Source of the DNA: Bacteroidota bacterium
GTDB lineage: Bacteria; Bacteroidota; Bacteroidia; Bacteroidales; SZUA-534
Length of the DNA stretch: 64,000 nucleotides
Assembly (NCBI GenBank): GCA_003250355.1
Contig: QKGS01000067.1
Span: 124,001-188,000 of the forward strand
Reading direction: 5' to 3'
In this document: piece by piece, positions 33,950-43,615 of the stretch
How positions within the stretch are numbered: the first letter of the stretch is position 1
Layout of the letters: each line of letters opens with the position of its first letter
Notes under the pieces: model-generated
The model's input: only the letters and a program-made list of their open reading frames with translations
Told to the model about the DNA's origin: nothing
Databases searched by the model: none
Translations under genes and position numbers: made by a program

Positions 33950-35152
33950 TTAATAGGAATGGATTCGTTTTACCATACCGGTTTCAGGATAAAATTCAAT
34001 GCCATATTTTGAGTTATTAATGTAAGTAGCCGGTAACGGTATAGTTTTACCTTTCTGAGCTATCTGAAATTGTTGAACCGCAAGTTTTTTGTCAATTAGT
34101 TGCAGAGTAATATTTACGTTTCCGGGTATTTGGTTATACAGGCCGTATTTGATAGTTGTAGGGGTTTTTTGAGTATTGTCGGTTGTGAGAACTTTAGTTT
34201 CGGGCAGGCTATATGTAGGCGTTATGTTAATTAAGATAGGTTCATAGTCGTTTCGTTTGTTCGATGGTTTACTTGTGGTAATACCTTCGGTAGGACTAAA
34301 CCAAGCAATAATTTTTTGTTCTGTTTCTTGTATGTGCGAGGGTTCAAATATTACTTTCACAGTTTGATTGTATTCAAATGTTTTACCGGTGAACAGGGCA
34401 ATATATTCATTTTCCAGTTTGTTTATTTCGGCAATTGATATTTCGAGATTGTCATTACTAACAGTTGTAACTTCGCCTTCCATGGCGGCAATAATTTTTA
34501 AACGGCGTTTGCGTATTTTTCTTATAAATGCGGCTGCAGCAGCGGCATTTTCTTCTGTTGATGTTTCAACAAGTTGCTCTTTTATGTAAGCAACTTTTCG
34601 AGGAACAGAGTCGGTAGGAATAGTTTTGTAAAGGGTGATAGGTTTTTCGGTAAGGAACGATTTTGTACCTAAATCGGTAAATGCAAAGTTGGTTTCGTTA
34701 ATTTGTGGTGAAACAAGTTGAGGATTATAAATATTATATCCTTCAATATTTTCCTGAACATTGCAGCCAAGAATTACTCCATCGGGGTTTAGTTGAATGA
34801 ATGGTGGATTTTCATTGTTTATTTTTAGGCAATATAGTTTGCTTGAATCGGGATAGCTTAATCGGTTTAGTTCTGCTTTTTCAATATTGTATAGCATTGC
34901 ATCGCGGAGTATTACTCCGTCGGTTATATTCAAATATTTTTGAGAGTATGCCGAGTAAGGGCCTTTGTAATGTTCAGTAATATTTACCGAAAGTGTAATT
35001 TCAATGGCATTTTTCGGAAGGCTATAAAATATTTGAGTTCCGTTTACGTCAATACTGTTTGTAATTGGTGTTACTTCGTTGATATGAGTTTGAGTGTAAG
35101 CAGTATTACACAGTAGTGTAATTATTAAAGCGGGTGATAATATTTTTAACAT
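33950..35152 (-). CDS. DUF4831 family secreted protein
   Basis: 400 residues with a Sec signal peptide (MLKILSPALIITLLCNTAYT). The body, with IFYSLPKNAIEITLSVNITE near residue 42 and YGLYNQIPGNVNITLQL near 340, matches the Bacteroidota family DUF4831, for which no function is known to me. It is probably periplasmic or on the outer membrane; no lipobox, transmembrane helix or sorting tail is visible. The start lies two bases after the stop of the NAD(P)HX repair gene, so the two are co-transcribed. Confidence 0.75.
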   Translation of the reverse strand: MLKILSPALIITLLCNTAYTQTHINEVTPITNSIDVNGTQIFYSLPKNAIEITLSVNITEHYKGPYSAYSQKYLNITDGVILRDAMLYNIEKAELNRLSYPDSSKLYCLKINNENPPFIQLNPDGVILGCNVQENIEGYNIYNPQLVSPQINETNFAFTDLGTKSFLTEKPITLYKTIPTDSVPRKVAYIKEQLVETSTEENAAAAAAFIRKIRKRRLKIIAAMEGEVTTVSNDNLEISIAEINKLENEYIALFTGKTFEYNQTVKVIFEPSHIQETEQKIIAWFSPTEGITTSKPSNKRNDYEPILINITPTYSLPETKVLTTDNTQKTPTTIKYGLYNQIPGNVNITLQLIDKKLAVQQFQIAQKGKTIPLPATYINNSKYGIEFYPETGMVKRIHSY

Positions 35153-35154
35153 AT

Positions 35155-36720
35155 TTATTGTTTTACATATTTATACGCATTTGCAATGTTGTTTATTATG
35201 TCAGATGCAATAAGAGATTCTTCGCCGGTTTCATTTTTTGCAATATCGCCTGCCAAGCCGTGTAAGTAAGTTCCGGTTATAGAGGCGTTAATGGGCGAGT
35301 ATCCCTGTGCAAGCAAAGATAAAATAATTCCGGTCAAAACATCGCCACTGCCGGCGGTTGCCATTCCGGGATTTCCGGTAGGGTTGAAAAAAATATTTCC
35401 GCAAGGCTCAGATATAGATGTAAAAGCACCTTTTAGAACTATTATAATATTGTATTTGATAGAGAGTTCTTGTTGGGTTTGCAAACGGTGGTATCCACTT
35501 TTGTGTTTGTATGTAAGTCTGTCGAATTCGCCAGGGTGAGGTGTTAATATAGAGTTGTGTGGTAATAGTTTGAGCCACTCTTTATTTTCTGCAATAATAT
35601 TAATTGCATCGGCATCAATAACTAAAGGTTTTGAATAGTTAGTGATTAATTGAAACAGGGCGTTTTGAATCGATTTTTTTGTGCCTATTCCCGGTCCAAT
35701 TCCTATGTTGGTATAGTTATTAATGTTTTTTGCTGAACAATATTCCATTTCAGTTTCATCAATACAGAGCATGGCTTCGGGAACAGCGGTTTGCATAATG
35801 TTATATGCCGATTGGGGTACATGAACCGTTAATAATCCAACGCCTGTTTTAAGACAGGCCCGAGCTGCAAGTACAGCTGCTCCGGTTTTTTGGTATCCAC
35901 CTGCTATAAGAAAAGCATGGCCATATGTGCCTTTATGGTCAAATGTGTTTCGTTTGCGAATAAGTGGTGTAATGTCTCTTTTTTCAATAACTCGGTATTT
36001 TGTACTGAGGTCTTTAATTATTTGTGGGTGGAGGTTTATGTTTAGAATATGAAACTTTCCAACATATTGACTGTTTTCGGCAAATAAAAACGAGAGCTTA
36101 GGGAACTGAAAGCTTAGAGTGTGTGTTGCAGTTATTGTGGCTCCTGTGTTATTTTTATTGTCTTCGCAAAATAAGCCCGACGGAATGTCAATGGAAATAA
36201 TTTGAGTCTGCGCAAGAGATTCATTTTCTCCTATATGGTTGTTTTCAAAAGAGTTGTTTGTTTTGGCATATTTGTTAATGTGTTCAATTAGGTTACCCCA
36301 ATACCCGGCAATAGGTCTGTTAAGGCCGTTGCCAAAAATACCATCTATTATTGTATTGTATTCTGTAAGGTCGGGTAGAGGAGTGTTTTCATTAATTACT
36401 TGTAGTTTTATGTGTGGGTAGTTATTGAGTTTGTTGTAATTAATAATACAGGCGTTCGATTTTTTGCCAATATTTAGTGAATATACCGATACTTTATATC
36501 CTTCGTTAAATAGCATACGCGCCAGAGCAAAAGCATCGCCTCCATTGTTTCCTGTTCCTGCAAATATTGCAATATTATTATCTTTTGAAATATTGCAGCA
36601 TACCCATATTTTAAGTTCGTGTGCAGCTCTTTCCATAAGTTCTATTGATGGAATAGGCTCATGTTCTATGGTATATGTATCGGCTTTTTGTATTTGTTTG
36701 GCAGAGAGTATTTTAATCAT
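35155..36720 (-). CDS. nnr: Bifunctional NAD(P)H-hydrate epimerase / ADP-dependent dehydratase
   Basis: 521 residues from the ATG at 36720, which gives the family start MIKILSAKQIQKADTYTI. The N-terminal half is the epimerase (YjeF_N): FAGTGNNGGDAFALARML and DGIFGNGLNRP. The C-terminal half is the dehydratase (YjeF_C/carbohydrate kinase fold): GHAFLIAGGYQKTGAAVLAA, IDADAINII, TPHPGEFDRL, and NPGMATAGSGDVLTGII. It repairs hydrated NAD(P)H in the cytoplasm. An in-frame extension back to 36786 would overlap the preceding gene and lacks family similarity. It shares a transcript with the DUF4831 gene and perhaps with the upstream AAA/nuclease gene. Confidence 0.93.
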   Translation of the reverse strand: MIKILSAKQIQKADTYTIEHEPIPSIELMERAAHELKIWVCCNISKDNNIAIFAGTGNNGGDAFALARMLFNEGYKVSVYSLNIGKKSNACIINYNKLNNYPHIKLQVINENTPLPDLTEYNTIIDGIFGNGLNRPIAGYWGNLIEHINKYAKTNNSFENNHIGENESLAQTQIISIDIPSGLFCEDNKNNTGATITATHTLSFQFPKLSFLFAENSQYVGKFHILNINLHPQIIKDLSTKYRVIEKRDITPLIRKRNTFDHKGTYGHAFLIAGGYQKTGAAVLAARACLKTGVGLLTVHVPQSAYNIMQTAVPEAMLCIDETEMEYCSAKNINNYTNIGIGPGIGTKKSIQNALFQLITNYSKPLVIDADAINIIAENKEWLKLLPHNSILTPHPGEFDRLTYKHKSGYHRLQTQQELSIKYNIIIVLKGAFTSISEPCGNIFFNPTGNPGMATAGSGDVLTGIILSLLAQGYSPINASITGTYLHGLAGDIAKNETGEESLIASDIINNIANAYKYVKQ

Positions 36721-36758
36721 GTTATCCAATTGTTGTTGAGAGGATAAATATTTAGTGT

Positions 36759-38315
36759 TTATGTATTTGTTTGCATCTTCTCCCAAACCATACTCACCAC
36801 ATTCTTCTCGTCGCTGCTAAAGTGCATACCCACGAAATATATTTGCTTACCGTGGTTCAGGTATTTTTCGTAGTACCGTTTGGTTTTAATTTGGTGCAGA
36901 GCATTTTCGGCGGGCATATCTACTTTAAATTCGAGTATTACAATTTCGTTCGGGCCGGTCAGGGTCATATCGGCTCGCCCTTTGTTGGTGGTATCTTCGG
37001 CATAAGCCAAAAAGCCGAGGCTTGCCATAAAAGTGTACATAACGCTGGCGTAGTAACCCTCGTAAGTACCCATGTTGTTGTTCACATAGTTATGGTACGG
37101 AATGGCAGCGAAAAGTGATTTTATTTCGGTTTCGAGACTCGAAAAGTCTTTGCTTTTCAGAATATTATGAATTTTAAGCTGGTGAGTAGTTTTTTGAGTT
37201 GACATATTGCTCAAATAATCGAAAAATAAGGCGTTGAGCGATTTTTGAATCTCCAGATTAGGTATTTTCATTTTATACAGCAAAAAGCTTTCGTCGCCTA
37301 CCTCCGTATCGAAAGTTAAGTAGCCTGTTTGCCAAAGCAGTGCAACTATATCAATTTGCTCTACATCGAATGCACTTAGTGTTTCTTTTGTTACTACAAT
37401 ATTTTCAAGGTCGGGGAGGTAATATTTATTCTTTTTCAATATGTCAATCAGAAATTTTGGATTACCTGTTTCCCACCAGTAATTGCTGAATTTACCGTTC
37501 TCGGAAAGGAAAAGCAGTATATCGAATGGGTTGTAAATTGGTTCACCGAAATAGTTGTAACCGTTATACCATTGTTTTACCTTTTCTAAATCAATACCAT
37601 CGAGATAGTCGGTAAACGATTCTTTTAAATCATTATGAGTGTAACCGGTTATGGTAGCGTATTTTTCGTTAAGAGTAATGTCTTGAATGTTGTTGAGCCC
37701 GCTGAACAGGTTTAGCTTGCTGAACTTGCTTACACCGGTCATAAATACAAAGCGGAGGTATTGGTCGCAAGCTTTTATTGAAGCGTAAAATCCTCGAAGA
37801 ATATTACGTGCTTCAAGGGCTGTCTCCTTATTTGTTATGTTATCAATTATAGGTTTGTCGTACTCGTCAATAAGCAGTACTACTTTTTGGTTGTATTTTT
37901 TGTATAGGGTTTTAATCAAAGAGGCAAGCATTGTTCCTAAATCAATATTCTCAACGCTTTCTTTGAATGACACATTATTAAATTCGCAATTATCTTTAAG
38001 ATTAGTTGTTATTTTATTTTCAATAAACACTCTGCTCGACAGCTCACCACCTGTAAAGTCAATTTTAATAACCGGGTAGTTTTGTTCCCAGTCGTACTTA
38101 TCGTATATATGCAGCCCCTCAAAGTGTTGTTTATGACCTAAGAAAATTTCTGAAAGGGTATCTAAAAACAGCGATTTACCAAAGTGGCGGGGGCGGGAAA
38201 GGAAGTAGTATTTGCCGTTTTCAGTAAGCTTCAGAGCTTCGGGAGTTTTGTCTATATATACATAATTCTCCTTAGGGTCGCGTATATCTCTAAAAGTTTG
38301 GATTCCTATTGGCAA
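36759..38315 (-). CDS. AAA-ATPase-like protein with PD-(D/E)XK (DUF1703) C-terminus
   Basis: 518 residues in the open frame, which starts at a TTG. It begins LPIGIQTFRDIRD, continues with the P-loop-like SRPRHFGKSLFLDTLSEIF, the Walker B-like VVLLIDEYDKPI, and a C-terminal nuclease-like core ADMTLTGPNEIVILEFKVD. These proteins are very common in Bacteroidota and their job is unresolved. The expected start, an ATG at 38332 giving MDKKK-R-LPIGIQ, is out of frame by one base because of an A8 tract at 38319-38326; with nine A it would read straight through. So the gene is either started weakly at TTG, expressed through slippage, or a recent frameshift. A promoter -7 box lies at 38348-38355. Confidence 0.85.
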   Translation of the reverse strand: MPIGIQTFRDIRDPKENYVYIDKTPEALKLTENGKYYFLSRPRHFGKSLFLDTLSEIFLGHKQHFEGLHIYDKYDWEQNYPVIKIDFTGGELSSRVFIENKITTNLKDNCEFNNVSFKESVENIDLGTMLASLIKTLYKKYNQKVVLLIDEYDKPIIDNITNKETALEARNILRGFYASIKACDQYLRFVFMTGVSKFSKLNLFSGLNNIQDITLNEKYATITGYTHNDLKESFTDYLDGIDLEKVKQWYNGYNYFGEPIYNPFDILLFLSENGKFSNYWWETGNPKFLIDILKKNKYYLPDLENIVVTKETLSAFDVEQIDIVALLWQTGYLTFDTEVGDESFLLYKMKIPNLEIQKSLNALFFDYLSNMSTQKTTHQLKIHNILKSKDFSSLETEIKSLFAAIPYHNYVNNNMGTYEGYYASVMYTFMASLGFLAYAEDTTNKGRADMTLTGPNEIVILEFKVDMPAENALHQIKTKRYYEKYLNHGKQIYFVGMHFSSDEKNVVSMVWEKMQTNT

Positions 38316-38318
38316 TCG

Positions 38319-38326
38319 TTTTTTTT
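38319..38326 (-). repeat. A8 mononucleotide tract between ATG and body of the AAA/nuclease gene
   Basis: On the minus strand ATGGAT is followed by eight A and then CGATTGCCAATAGG. Eight A put the ATG out of frame and lead to a stop after eight codons; nine A would join it to the main frame. Such tracts can change length during replication or slip in transcription. Confidence 0.8.
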
Positions 38327-38347
38327 ATCCATATAATAATGTTTTTG

Positions 38348-38355
38348 CAAAAGTA
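38348..38355 (-). promoter_or_regulatory. Promoter -7 box of the AAA/nuclease gene
   Basis: TACTTTTG on the minus strand matches TAnnTTTG, 15 bases before the out-of-frame ATG at 38332. Confidence 0.6.
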
Positions 38356-38443
38356 GTAAAAAATGAAGATATAATTGTCCGATTTTTAGTCGACAATGGG
38401 CTAATCTTCAGTACACTGCCTTTATTATCAGATGTTTCCAAAT

Positions 38444-39832
38444 TTAGAGTTCCTTATTCAGTTCATCGACACTGGCTTTGGCATCGCCGTAAAGCATATC
38501 GGTGTTTTCTTTATAGAAAAGGGGGTTCTCAATTCCTGCATAACCGGCAGCCATAGACCGCTTCATAACTATTACTTTTTTTGCTCGCCATACTTCAATT
38601 ACAGGCATACCGTATATTGGACTTCCTTCATCTTCAAGAGCCGATGGGTTTACTATATCGTTGGCTCCAATAACCATAACCAAATCTGTTTCAGGGAGGT
38701 CGTCATTTATTTCGTCCATTTCCAACACAATATCGTAAGGGACACTTGCTTCGGCTAAAAGTACATTCATGTGCCCGGGTAAGCGTCCGGCTACGGGGTG
38801 AATACCAAAACGAACCTCTTTCCCTGCAGCTTTTAGCTTTTGAACCATTTCATAAATAGGATATTGAGCTTTAGCAACAGCCATACCATATCCCGGAACT
38901 ATTACTACCGACCTTGCCTCCTTGAGCATATTAGCAACTTCAATATGTGAAGCAGATGTTACTTCTCCTTCAATTTTAGTTGAACCGCTCGAAGAACTGT
39001 TTCCAAAGCCTCCAAATATAACCGATAAGAATTTTCGGTTCATAGCTTCACACATAATAATTGAAAGAATTGCCCCCGAGCTTCCAACAAGAGCTCCGGT
39101 AACTATAAGTAGGTCATTGCCAAGCATAAATCCTGCTGCCGCTGCTGCCCATCCCGAGTATGAGTTTAGCATTGAAACTACAACAGGCATATCGGCTCCC
39201 CCAATAGCCATTACAAGCATAACACCAATAAACAGAGCAATACCTGTCATGATTGATAGTTCAATCAGAGCTTCTGTTCCGGGAGATTTTACAAATAAAA
39301 TACCAAGTACTATTGATATAATTACTAAAGTAATATTAACAGAATGACGCCCTTTGTAAGCAAGAGCTTTGCTCATAATTCGTCCTTCAAGCTTACCCCA
39401 TGCTATTACAGAACCGGTAAATGTTATGGCTCCAATAAATACCCCTGCAAATACTTCAACTAAGTGAATTGCACGTTCAGCACCTGTAAGTTCTGCAGCA
39501 TGAGGATCAAGATAAGAACCAAAACCTACCAAAACTGCTGCTAACCCAACAAAACTGTGAAGTATAGCTACCAATTGAGGCATAGCTGTCATTTCAACTT
39601 TACTAGCTACAATTATCCCTATAACCGAAGCAATTGACAATGCAATAATAATATATATGTGCCCTTTAACTTCTGCTCCCAATACTACCGAAGCTATTGC
39701 AATAGCCATACCTATAATGCCGTAAAGAACCCCGCGCTTAGCCGACTCCTGCGATGACAGACCGCCAAGGCTAAGAATAAACAATATTCCTGCAAACAAA
39801 TATGCTGCTGTTTGTATTCCAGTTGATATCAT
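38444..39832 (-). CDS. pntB: NAD(P) transhydrogenase, beta subunit
   Basis: 462 residues. The N-terminal 270 residues form about nine transmembrane helices of the proton channel. The C-terminal domain III binds NADP, with [20 protein letters not shown], then [19 protein letters not shown] and [13 protein letters not shown]. Together with PntA it couples hydride transfer between NADH and NADP to proton movement across the inner membrane. It starts three bases after pntA ends, so the two are one operon. Confidence 0.95.
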   Translation of the reverse strand: MISTGIQTAAYLFAGILFILSLGGLSSQESAKRGVLYGIIGMAIAIASVVLGAEVKGHIYIIIALSIASVIGIIVASKVEMTAMPQLVAILHSFVGLAAVLVGFGSYLDPHAAELTGAERAIHLVEVFAGVFIGAITFTGSVIAWGKLEGRIMSKALAYKGRHSVNITLVIISIVLGILFVKSPGTEALIELSIMTGIALFIGVMLVMAIGGADMPVVVSMLNSYSGWAAAAAGFMLGNDLLIVTGALVGSSGAILSIIMCEAMNRKFLSVIFGGFGNSSSSGSTKIEGEVTSASHIEVANMLKEARSVVIVPGYGMAVAKAQYPIYEMVQKLKAAGKEVRFGIHPVAGRLPGHMNVLLAEASVPYDIVLEMDEINDDLPETDLVMVIGANDIVNPSALEDEGSPIYGMPVIEVWRAKKVIVMKRSMAAGYAGIENPLFYKENTDMLYGDAKASVDELNKEL

Positions 39833-39835
39833 AGT

Positions 39836-41374
39836 TTATTTTTTAAACATTTTTAACATACGGTGAGTAACAAAAAAACCTCCTACAATATTTATTCCCG
39901 CTACTAATACAGCTACAAAAGCAAGTATCGACATTATGTTGTTAATTCCTGCCTGCATTTGTAATAATCCGCCTACTATAATAATTCCGCTAATAGCATT
40001 GGTTACTGCCATAAGTGGAGTATGAAGTGCGTGAGTAACATTCCATATTACTTGCCAACCTACAAATATTGCTAATACAAAAATTGTAAAATGTTGCATA
40101 AAGCTTGCAGGGGCAACTTGTCCCATTCCTAAAATCAATGCACCTATTACAACCAAACCAACAGCAGATGACTTTGCTTTCTTTTTTGCTTTTGCAGCCT
40201 GTTGAGCAACTCGGTCAAATTCTACTTTTTTCTCTTTTATTTTGGGTTTAGATGAGCTGACAGGGAGTGGTTCAGGAGGCCAGTTTATTTTCCCGTTGTA
40301 AGTTACCATTGCTCGTTTTACCACATCATCGTCCATGTCTATCCTGAATCCTTCTGCTTTACCCATATCGTCGAGCAAATGGCAAAGGTTATTGCCATAT
40401 AGTTGGCTTGCCTGTGAGGGAAGCTGGTCAACCTTTCCCAGAATTGTAACCCCGTTATTAGTAGTGTATACTTCACCCGGTTTTGTGTAAACACAGTTAC
40501 CGCCGGTTGATGCTGCAAGGTCTACAATTACAGAACCCGGTTTCATGGCATCTACATGATAATCGAGAATTAGTTTTGGTGCTTCGCGTCCCGGTATTTG
40601 AGCTGTGGTAATAATTATGTCTACATCTTTTGCCTGCTCTTTAAATAGTTCCATTTCGGCATCAATAAATGCTTGACTCATAACTTTTGAGTAACCTGAA
40701 TCAGTAGAGCCGTCTTCTTCTATCTCAACGGTAAGAAATTCTGCACCCATACTGGTTATTTGCTCGGCTACTTCTTTGCGGGTATCGAATGCCCTTACTA
40801 TAGCTCCTAGCGAGTGTGCTACACCAATAGCTGCCAAACCTGCAACACCGGCACCAATAACAAGAACTTTCGCAGGTTCAACTTTACCGGCAGCTGTTAT
40901 TTGGCCGTTCAAAAAACGACCAAAATGCGAAGCCGCTTCAATTACAGCTCTGTAACCGGCAATATTGGCCATACTGGAAAGTACATCCATTTTTTGGGCT
41001 CTTGATATGCGCGGAATAGCATCCATTGCTATCGCATTTATATTTTTATCGGCAAGTTTTTGTAATAAATCGGGATTTTGTGCAGGCCACAAATAACTTA
41101 ATGTAACCGTTCCATGATTCATTAACTCTATCTCACCCTGAGTTGGAGCAAGTACTTTCAACACTATTTGGGATAATAAATATAGAGCTTCTGCATCAGG
41201 AACTATCTCTGCTCCGGCTTCTTTAAATGCTTCATCGGAATAGTTGGCGCGCTCTCCGGCACCCGACTCTATTAACACTTTGAACCCCTGTTTTAGTAAC
41301 CTTTTTACGGTTTTAGGTGTTGCAGCAACTCTTTGTTCTTCAAGTGTTAATTCTTTTGGAACTCCTACTTTCAT
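39836..41374 (-). CDS. pntA: NAD(P) transhydrogenase, alpha subunit
   Basis: 512 residues from the ATG at 41374, which gives the family start [20 protein letters not shown]. Domain I binds NAD ([20 protein letters not shown] near residue 170; [18 protein letters not shown]). The C-terminal 110 residues carry three to four transmembrane helices ([20 protein letters not shown]). Domain I and the membrane part, split into two genes in many bacteria, are fused here as in Escherichia coli. The frame stays open 87 codons upstream to 41635 but that part has no resemblance to PntA and is probably not translated. Confidence 0.94.
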   Translation of the reverse strand: MKVGVPKELTLEEQRVAATPKTVKRLLKQGFKVLIESGAGERANYSDEAFKEAGAEIVPDAEALYLLSQIVLKVLAPTQGEIELMNHGTVTLSYLWPAQNPDLLQKLADKNINAIAMDAIPRISRAQKMDVLSSMANIAGYRAVIEAASHFGRFLNGQITAAGKVEPAKVLVIGAGVAGLAAIGVAHSLGAIVRAFDTRKEVAEQITSMGAEFLTVEIEEDGSTDSGYSKVMSQAFIDAEMELFKEQAKDVDIIITTAQIPGREAPKLILDYHVDAMKPGSVIVDLAASTGGNCVYTKPGEVYTTNNGVTILGKVDQLPSQASQLYGNNLCHLLDDMGKAEGFRIDMDDDVVKRAMVTYNGKINWPPEPLPVSSSKPKIKEKKVEFDRVAQQAAKAKKKAKSSAVGLVVIGALILGMGQVAPASFMQHFTIFVLAIFVGWQVIWNVTHALHTPLMAVTNAISGIIIVGGLLQMQAGINNIMSILAFVAVLVAGINIVGGFFVTHRMLKMFKK

Positions 41375-41703
41375 TATTAATATGTGTTTATTGTTTTGGC
41401 AACAGCCATATGGTATTTTATTTAAATATAAACAATAATAATCGTAAGATGTTTCTCTTATCTCTGAAATTATGGTTTCCCGAGATGTTTTCGAAATTTT
41501 TCTAAATTCTTGTTTGCACGTGTTGCCTGTAAATGTAACTAACTTCGAAGACTTACTAAATGAGAAGTATGGAGAAAAAGGAACTCTATCAAGATATAAA
41601 TTTGATACTTTTGCTTGATTATTGAGCTCCGCCAAATCTACAATTTATTCATAGTCATATTTATTTTCAAAGGCATTCATGATTCTTAATTGACGTATTA
41701 TTT

Positions 41704-41730
41704 CGATTTTATAAGTTTGTCGTAAAATCG
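41704..41730. repeat. Hairpin CGATTTTA / TAAAATCG
   Basis: An 8-bp perfect inverted repeat (41704-41711 and 41723-41730), five bases to the left of the larger nested palindrome. Confidence 0.75.
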
Positions 41731-41735
41731 TAAGG

Positions 41736-41900
41736 GCAACCGCATTTAAAGCATATCACCACGAAAGTCTCGAATAACACGAAAAAAAAATTGCAAAGCA
41801 ATTTTTTTGATATAATTAATTTGAATTTATTAGTGGTTTTTGTGGTTGAAAAATTATTCTTTGGCTTGCCAAAGAAACTAAAAAAGTTAAATGCGGTTGC
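41736..41900. mobile_element. 165-bp MITE-like element with nested inverted repeats
   Basis: The ends are a perfect 14-bp inverted repeat, GCAACCGCATTTAA (41736-41749) and TTAAATGCGGTTGC (41887-41900). Inside are an 11-bp perfect hairpin around an AAA loop (41784-41808) and a 9-bp perfect hairpin TTCTTTGGC / GCCAAAGAA (41857-41876). An imperfect pair CACCACGAAA / TTTTTGTGGT is also present. No open frame is present. The build is that of a non-autonomous MITE or REP-type element; the family is not recognised and no clear target-site duplication is visible. The central hairpin with T-run could also end transcription from the lysE-type gene. Confidence 0.6.
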
Positions 41901-41926
41901 TGTGGTAAAATAGTAGCCGGAGAGGG

Positions 41927-42562
41927 TTAAATAAAGAAAAGGCGTATACCAATAATGAGTGTTAGCCCTATAATAATAGCTCCGCTTATGTAATTTAAAT
42001 AAACAAGTTTGCGAAGGCGAAATTTTTTCCTAAAACGGTTTACTATTGAACTTAACCCAAACCACCAAAGACCTGCTCCTGCAAATACTCCTGCAACAAG
42101 CATTAGACCATTTAAGGTTGTAAACTTATTGTCAAAAATACCCATCATAGTTATGGCAGTACCAAAAAATAGAATTGTTAACGGATTCGATAACGTAATA
42201 AAGAATACCGATGCAAAATTTTTTATATGAGTAGCTCCTCTGGCACCAAAATTTTTATAACGAAATTGTTTAATAGGGTCGCGCTGAATCATTTGTATGC
42301 CTAAAAATAGTAATGCAATGATGCCAATAAGCTGAAACGTTATTTGATTCTTTTGTAAAAAATCGGTAATGAATGAAACACCGAAAGCGGCTAAAAAAGA
42401 GTAAATAGAATCGGCAAATGCAGCCCCTAAACCTGAAATAATACCTGTTATTTTGCCTCGATTTACAGTACGTTGTATGCATAACACTCCTACCGGCCCC
42501 ATGGGTACCGACACTATTATTCCTAATAAAATACCTTTTAAAAGTAGTGCTATTGCTGTCAT
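41927..42562 (-). CDS. LysE family exporter
   Basis: 211 residues with about six hydrophobic helices. The N-terminal signature SVPMGPVGVLCIQRTVNRG followed by GLGAAFADSIYS is typical of LysE/RhtB amino-acid exporters. The protein should export an amino acid or a similar small molecule through the inner membrane; the substrate is unknown. It stands alone, with the nested palindrome downstream and a 243-base divergent gap upstream. Confidence 0.88.
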   Translation of the reverse strand: MTAIALLLKGILLGIIVSVPMGPVGVLCIQRTVNRGKITGIISGLGAAFADSIYSFLAAFGVSFITDFLQKNQITFQLIGIIALLFLGIQMIQRDPIKQFRYKNFGARGATHIKNFASVFFITLSNPLTILFFGTAITMMGIFDNKFTTLNGLMLVAGVFAGAGLWWFGLSSIVNRFRKKFRLRKLVYLNYISGAIIIGLTLIIGIRLFFI

Positions 42563-42773
42563 TCAAACGAAAATAAGTAAACCGGGTGTGAAATTAGAAA
42601 TAAAATGCATTAAGTTATGTATAAATTAAACTTTTCTCAATATTAATAAGTTGTAATGCGAGGTTGTTCTAAACTTATGGAACAATATATGGTTGTATTT
42701 TTTGTTTACGGTATTTAATATTATAATGTTGCAGTTTGGTTTTATTTTTATAATTCTAGTTACGGTAAATATT

Positions 42774-42781
42774 TACTTTTG
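42774..42781 (+). promoter_or_regulatory. Promoter -7 box of the TIGR02757 gene
   Basis: TACTTTTG matches TAnnTTTG and ends 24 bases before the ATG at 42806. Confidence 0.65.
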
Positions 42782-42805
42782 TCATAATTTGAAAATGAAC
42801 TTTTA

Positions 42806-43567
42806 ATGAATGACATAGCTAACTATCTCGAATCACTTTACAATAAGTATAACAATACCTCTTTTATAGAGCTTGACCCAATAAGTATTCCGCATAAATT
42901 TTCAAAACGGGAGGATATTGAAATTGCAGGTTTTTTATCGGCTACTATTGCCTGGGGAAATCGTAAAGCTATTTTAAAGTCGGCCAATCAGCTTATTGCA
43001 TGGATGGATAATTCCCCTTACGATTTTATTATAAACGGTACCGATGCCGATTTCAAGCCTTTCTATGATTTTGTATACCGAACTTTTTCGGGCGAGGATT
43101 GTGTGTTTTTTCTAAAATCAATTCAAAATATTTATATAAATGAAGGTGGAATAGGAGATTTGTTTCAAAGTTTGTTTCAAGAAACCGGTAATATAAAGAA
43201 CACTATTTTTGAATTTCGGAAAATATTTATGTCAACTCCACATTTTGACAGGACAGAAAAGCATTTTGCAAATACTGAAAAAGGCTCTGCCGCTAAGCGT
43301 ATAAATATGTACCTACGGTGGATGGTAAGGAGTGATAACCGTGGTGTTGATTTCGGATTGTGGGATAAAATACCTACTTCGGAGCTAATGATTCCACTTG
43401 ATGTTCATAGTGGTTCAGTAGCACGAAAACTAGGGTTGCTTAATCGCAAACAGAACGATTGGAAAACTGTTGATGAACTTACCCAAACACTAAAAGAGTT
43501 TGACCATACCGACCCGGTAAAGTACGATTTTGCACTTTTTGGTGCTGGTGTTAATAAAGAATTATAA
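42806..43567 (+). CDS. TIGR02757 (DUF2400) family protein
   Basis: 253 residues. The sequence REDIEIAGFLSATIAWGNRK near residue 36, YLRWMVRSDNRGVDFGLW near 168, and DVHSGSVARKLGLL are characteristic of TIGR02757/DUF2400, a widespread bacterial family without an established function that I know of. Its helical layout with LRWMVR and the terminal DPVKYDFALFGAG recalls HhH-type DNA glycosylases, but this is only a resemblance. No signal peptide or membrane segment. The TrmN6-like gene follows 48 bases downstream on the same strand and may be co-transcribed. Confidence 0.82.
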   Translation: MNDIANYLESLYNKYNNTSFIELDPISIPHKFSKREDIEIAGFLSATIAWGNRKAILKSANQLIAWMDNSPYDFIINGTDADFKPFYDFVYRTFSGEDCVFFLKSIQNIYINEGGIGDLFQSLFQETGNIKNTIFEFRKIFMSTPHFDRTEKHFANTEKGSAAKRINMYLRWMVRSDNRGVDFGLWDKIPTSELMIPLDVHSGSVARKLGLLNRKQNDWKTVDELTQTLKEFDHTDPVKYDFALFGAGVNKEL

Positions 43568-43615
43568 AAGTTAGAACTTCATTTTTTCTTGTCTATCTGC
43601 AATTACGGATTATAT

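Larger units (their letters stand above)
41375..41926. other. 552-base intergenic region holding a nested palindrome
   Basis: Between pntA and lysE-type genes on the minus strand. It contains no supported gene. A possible pntA -7 box, TATATTTA (41423-41430 minus), differs from the consensus by one base. The right half holds a hairpin (41704-41730) and the 165-base nested inverted repeat (41736-41900). Confidence 0.7.

Noticed and set aside
36721-36786. Extended start of nnr
   Set aside because: The added residues overlap the preceding gene end and do not match the family, whose members begin near MKIL-A-Q.
43589-43615. TTG start of the TrmN6-like gene
   Set aside because: The ATG at 43616 gives the conserved MFRFKQF start.
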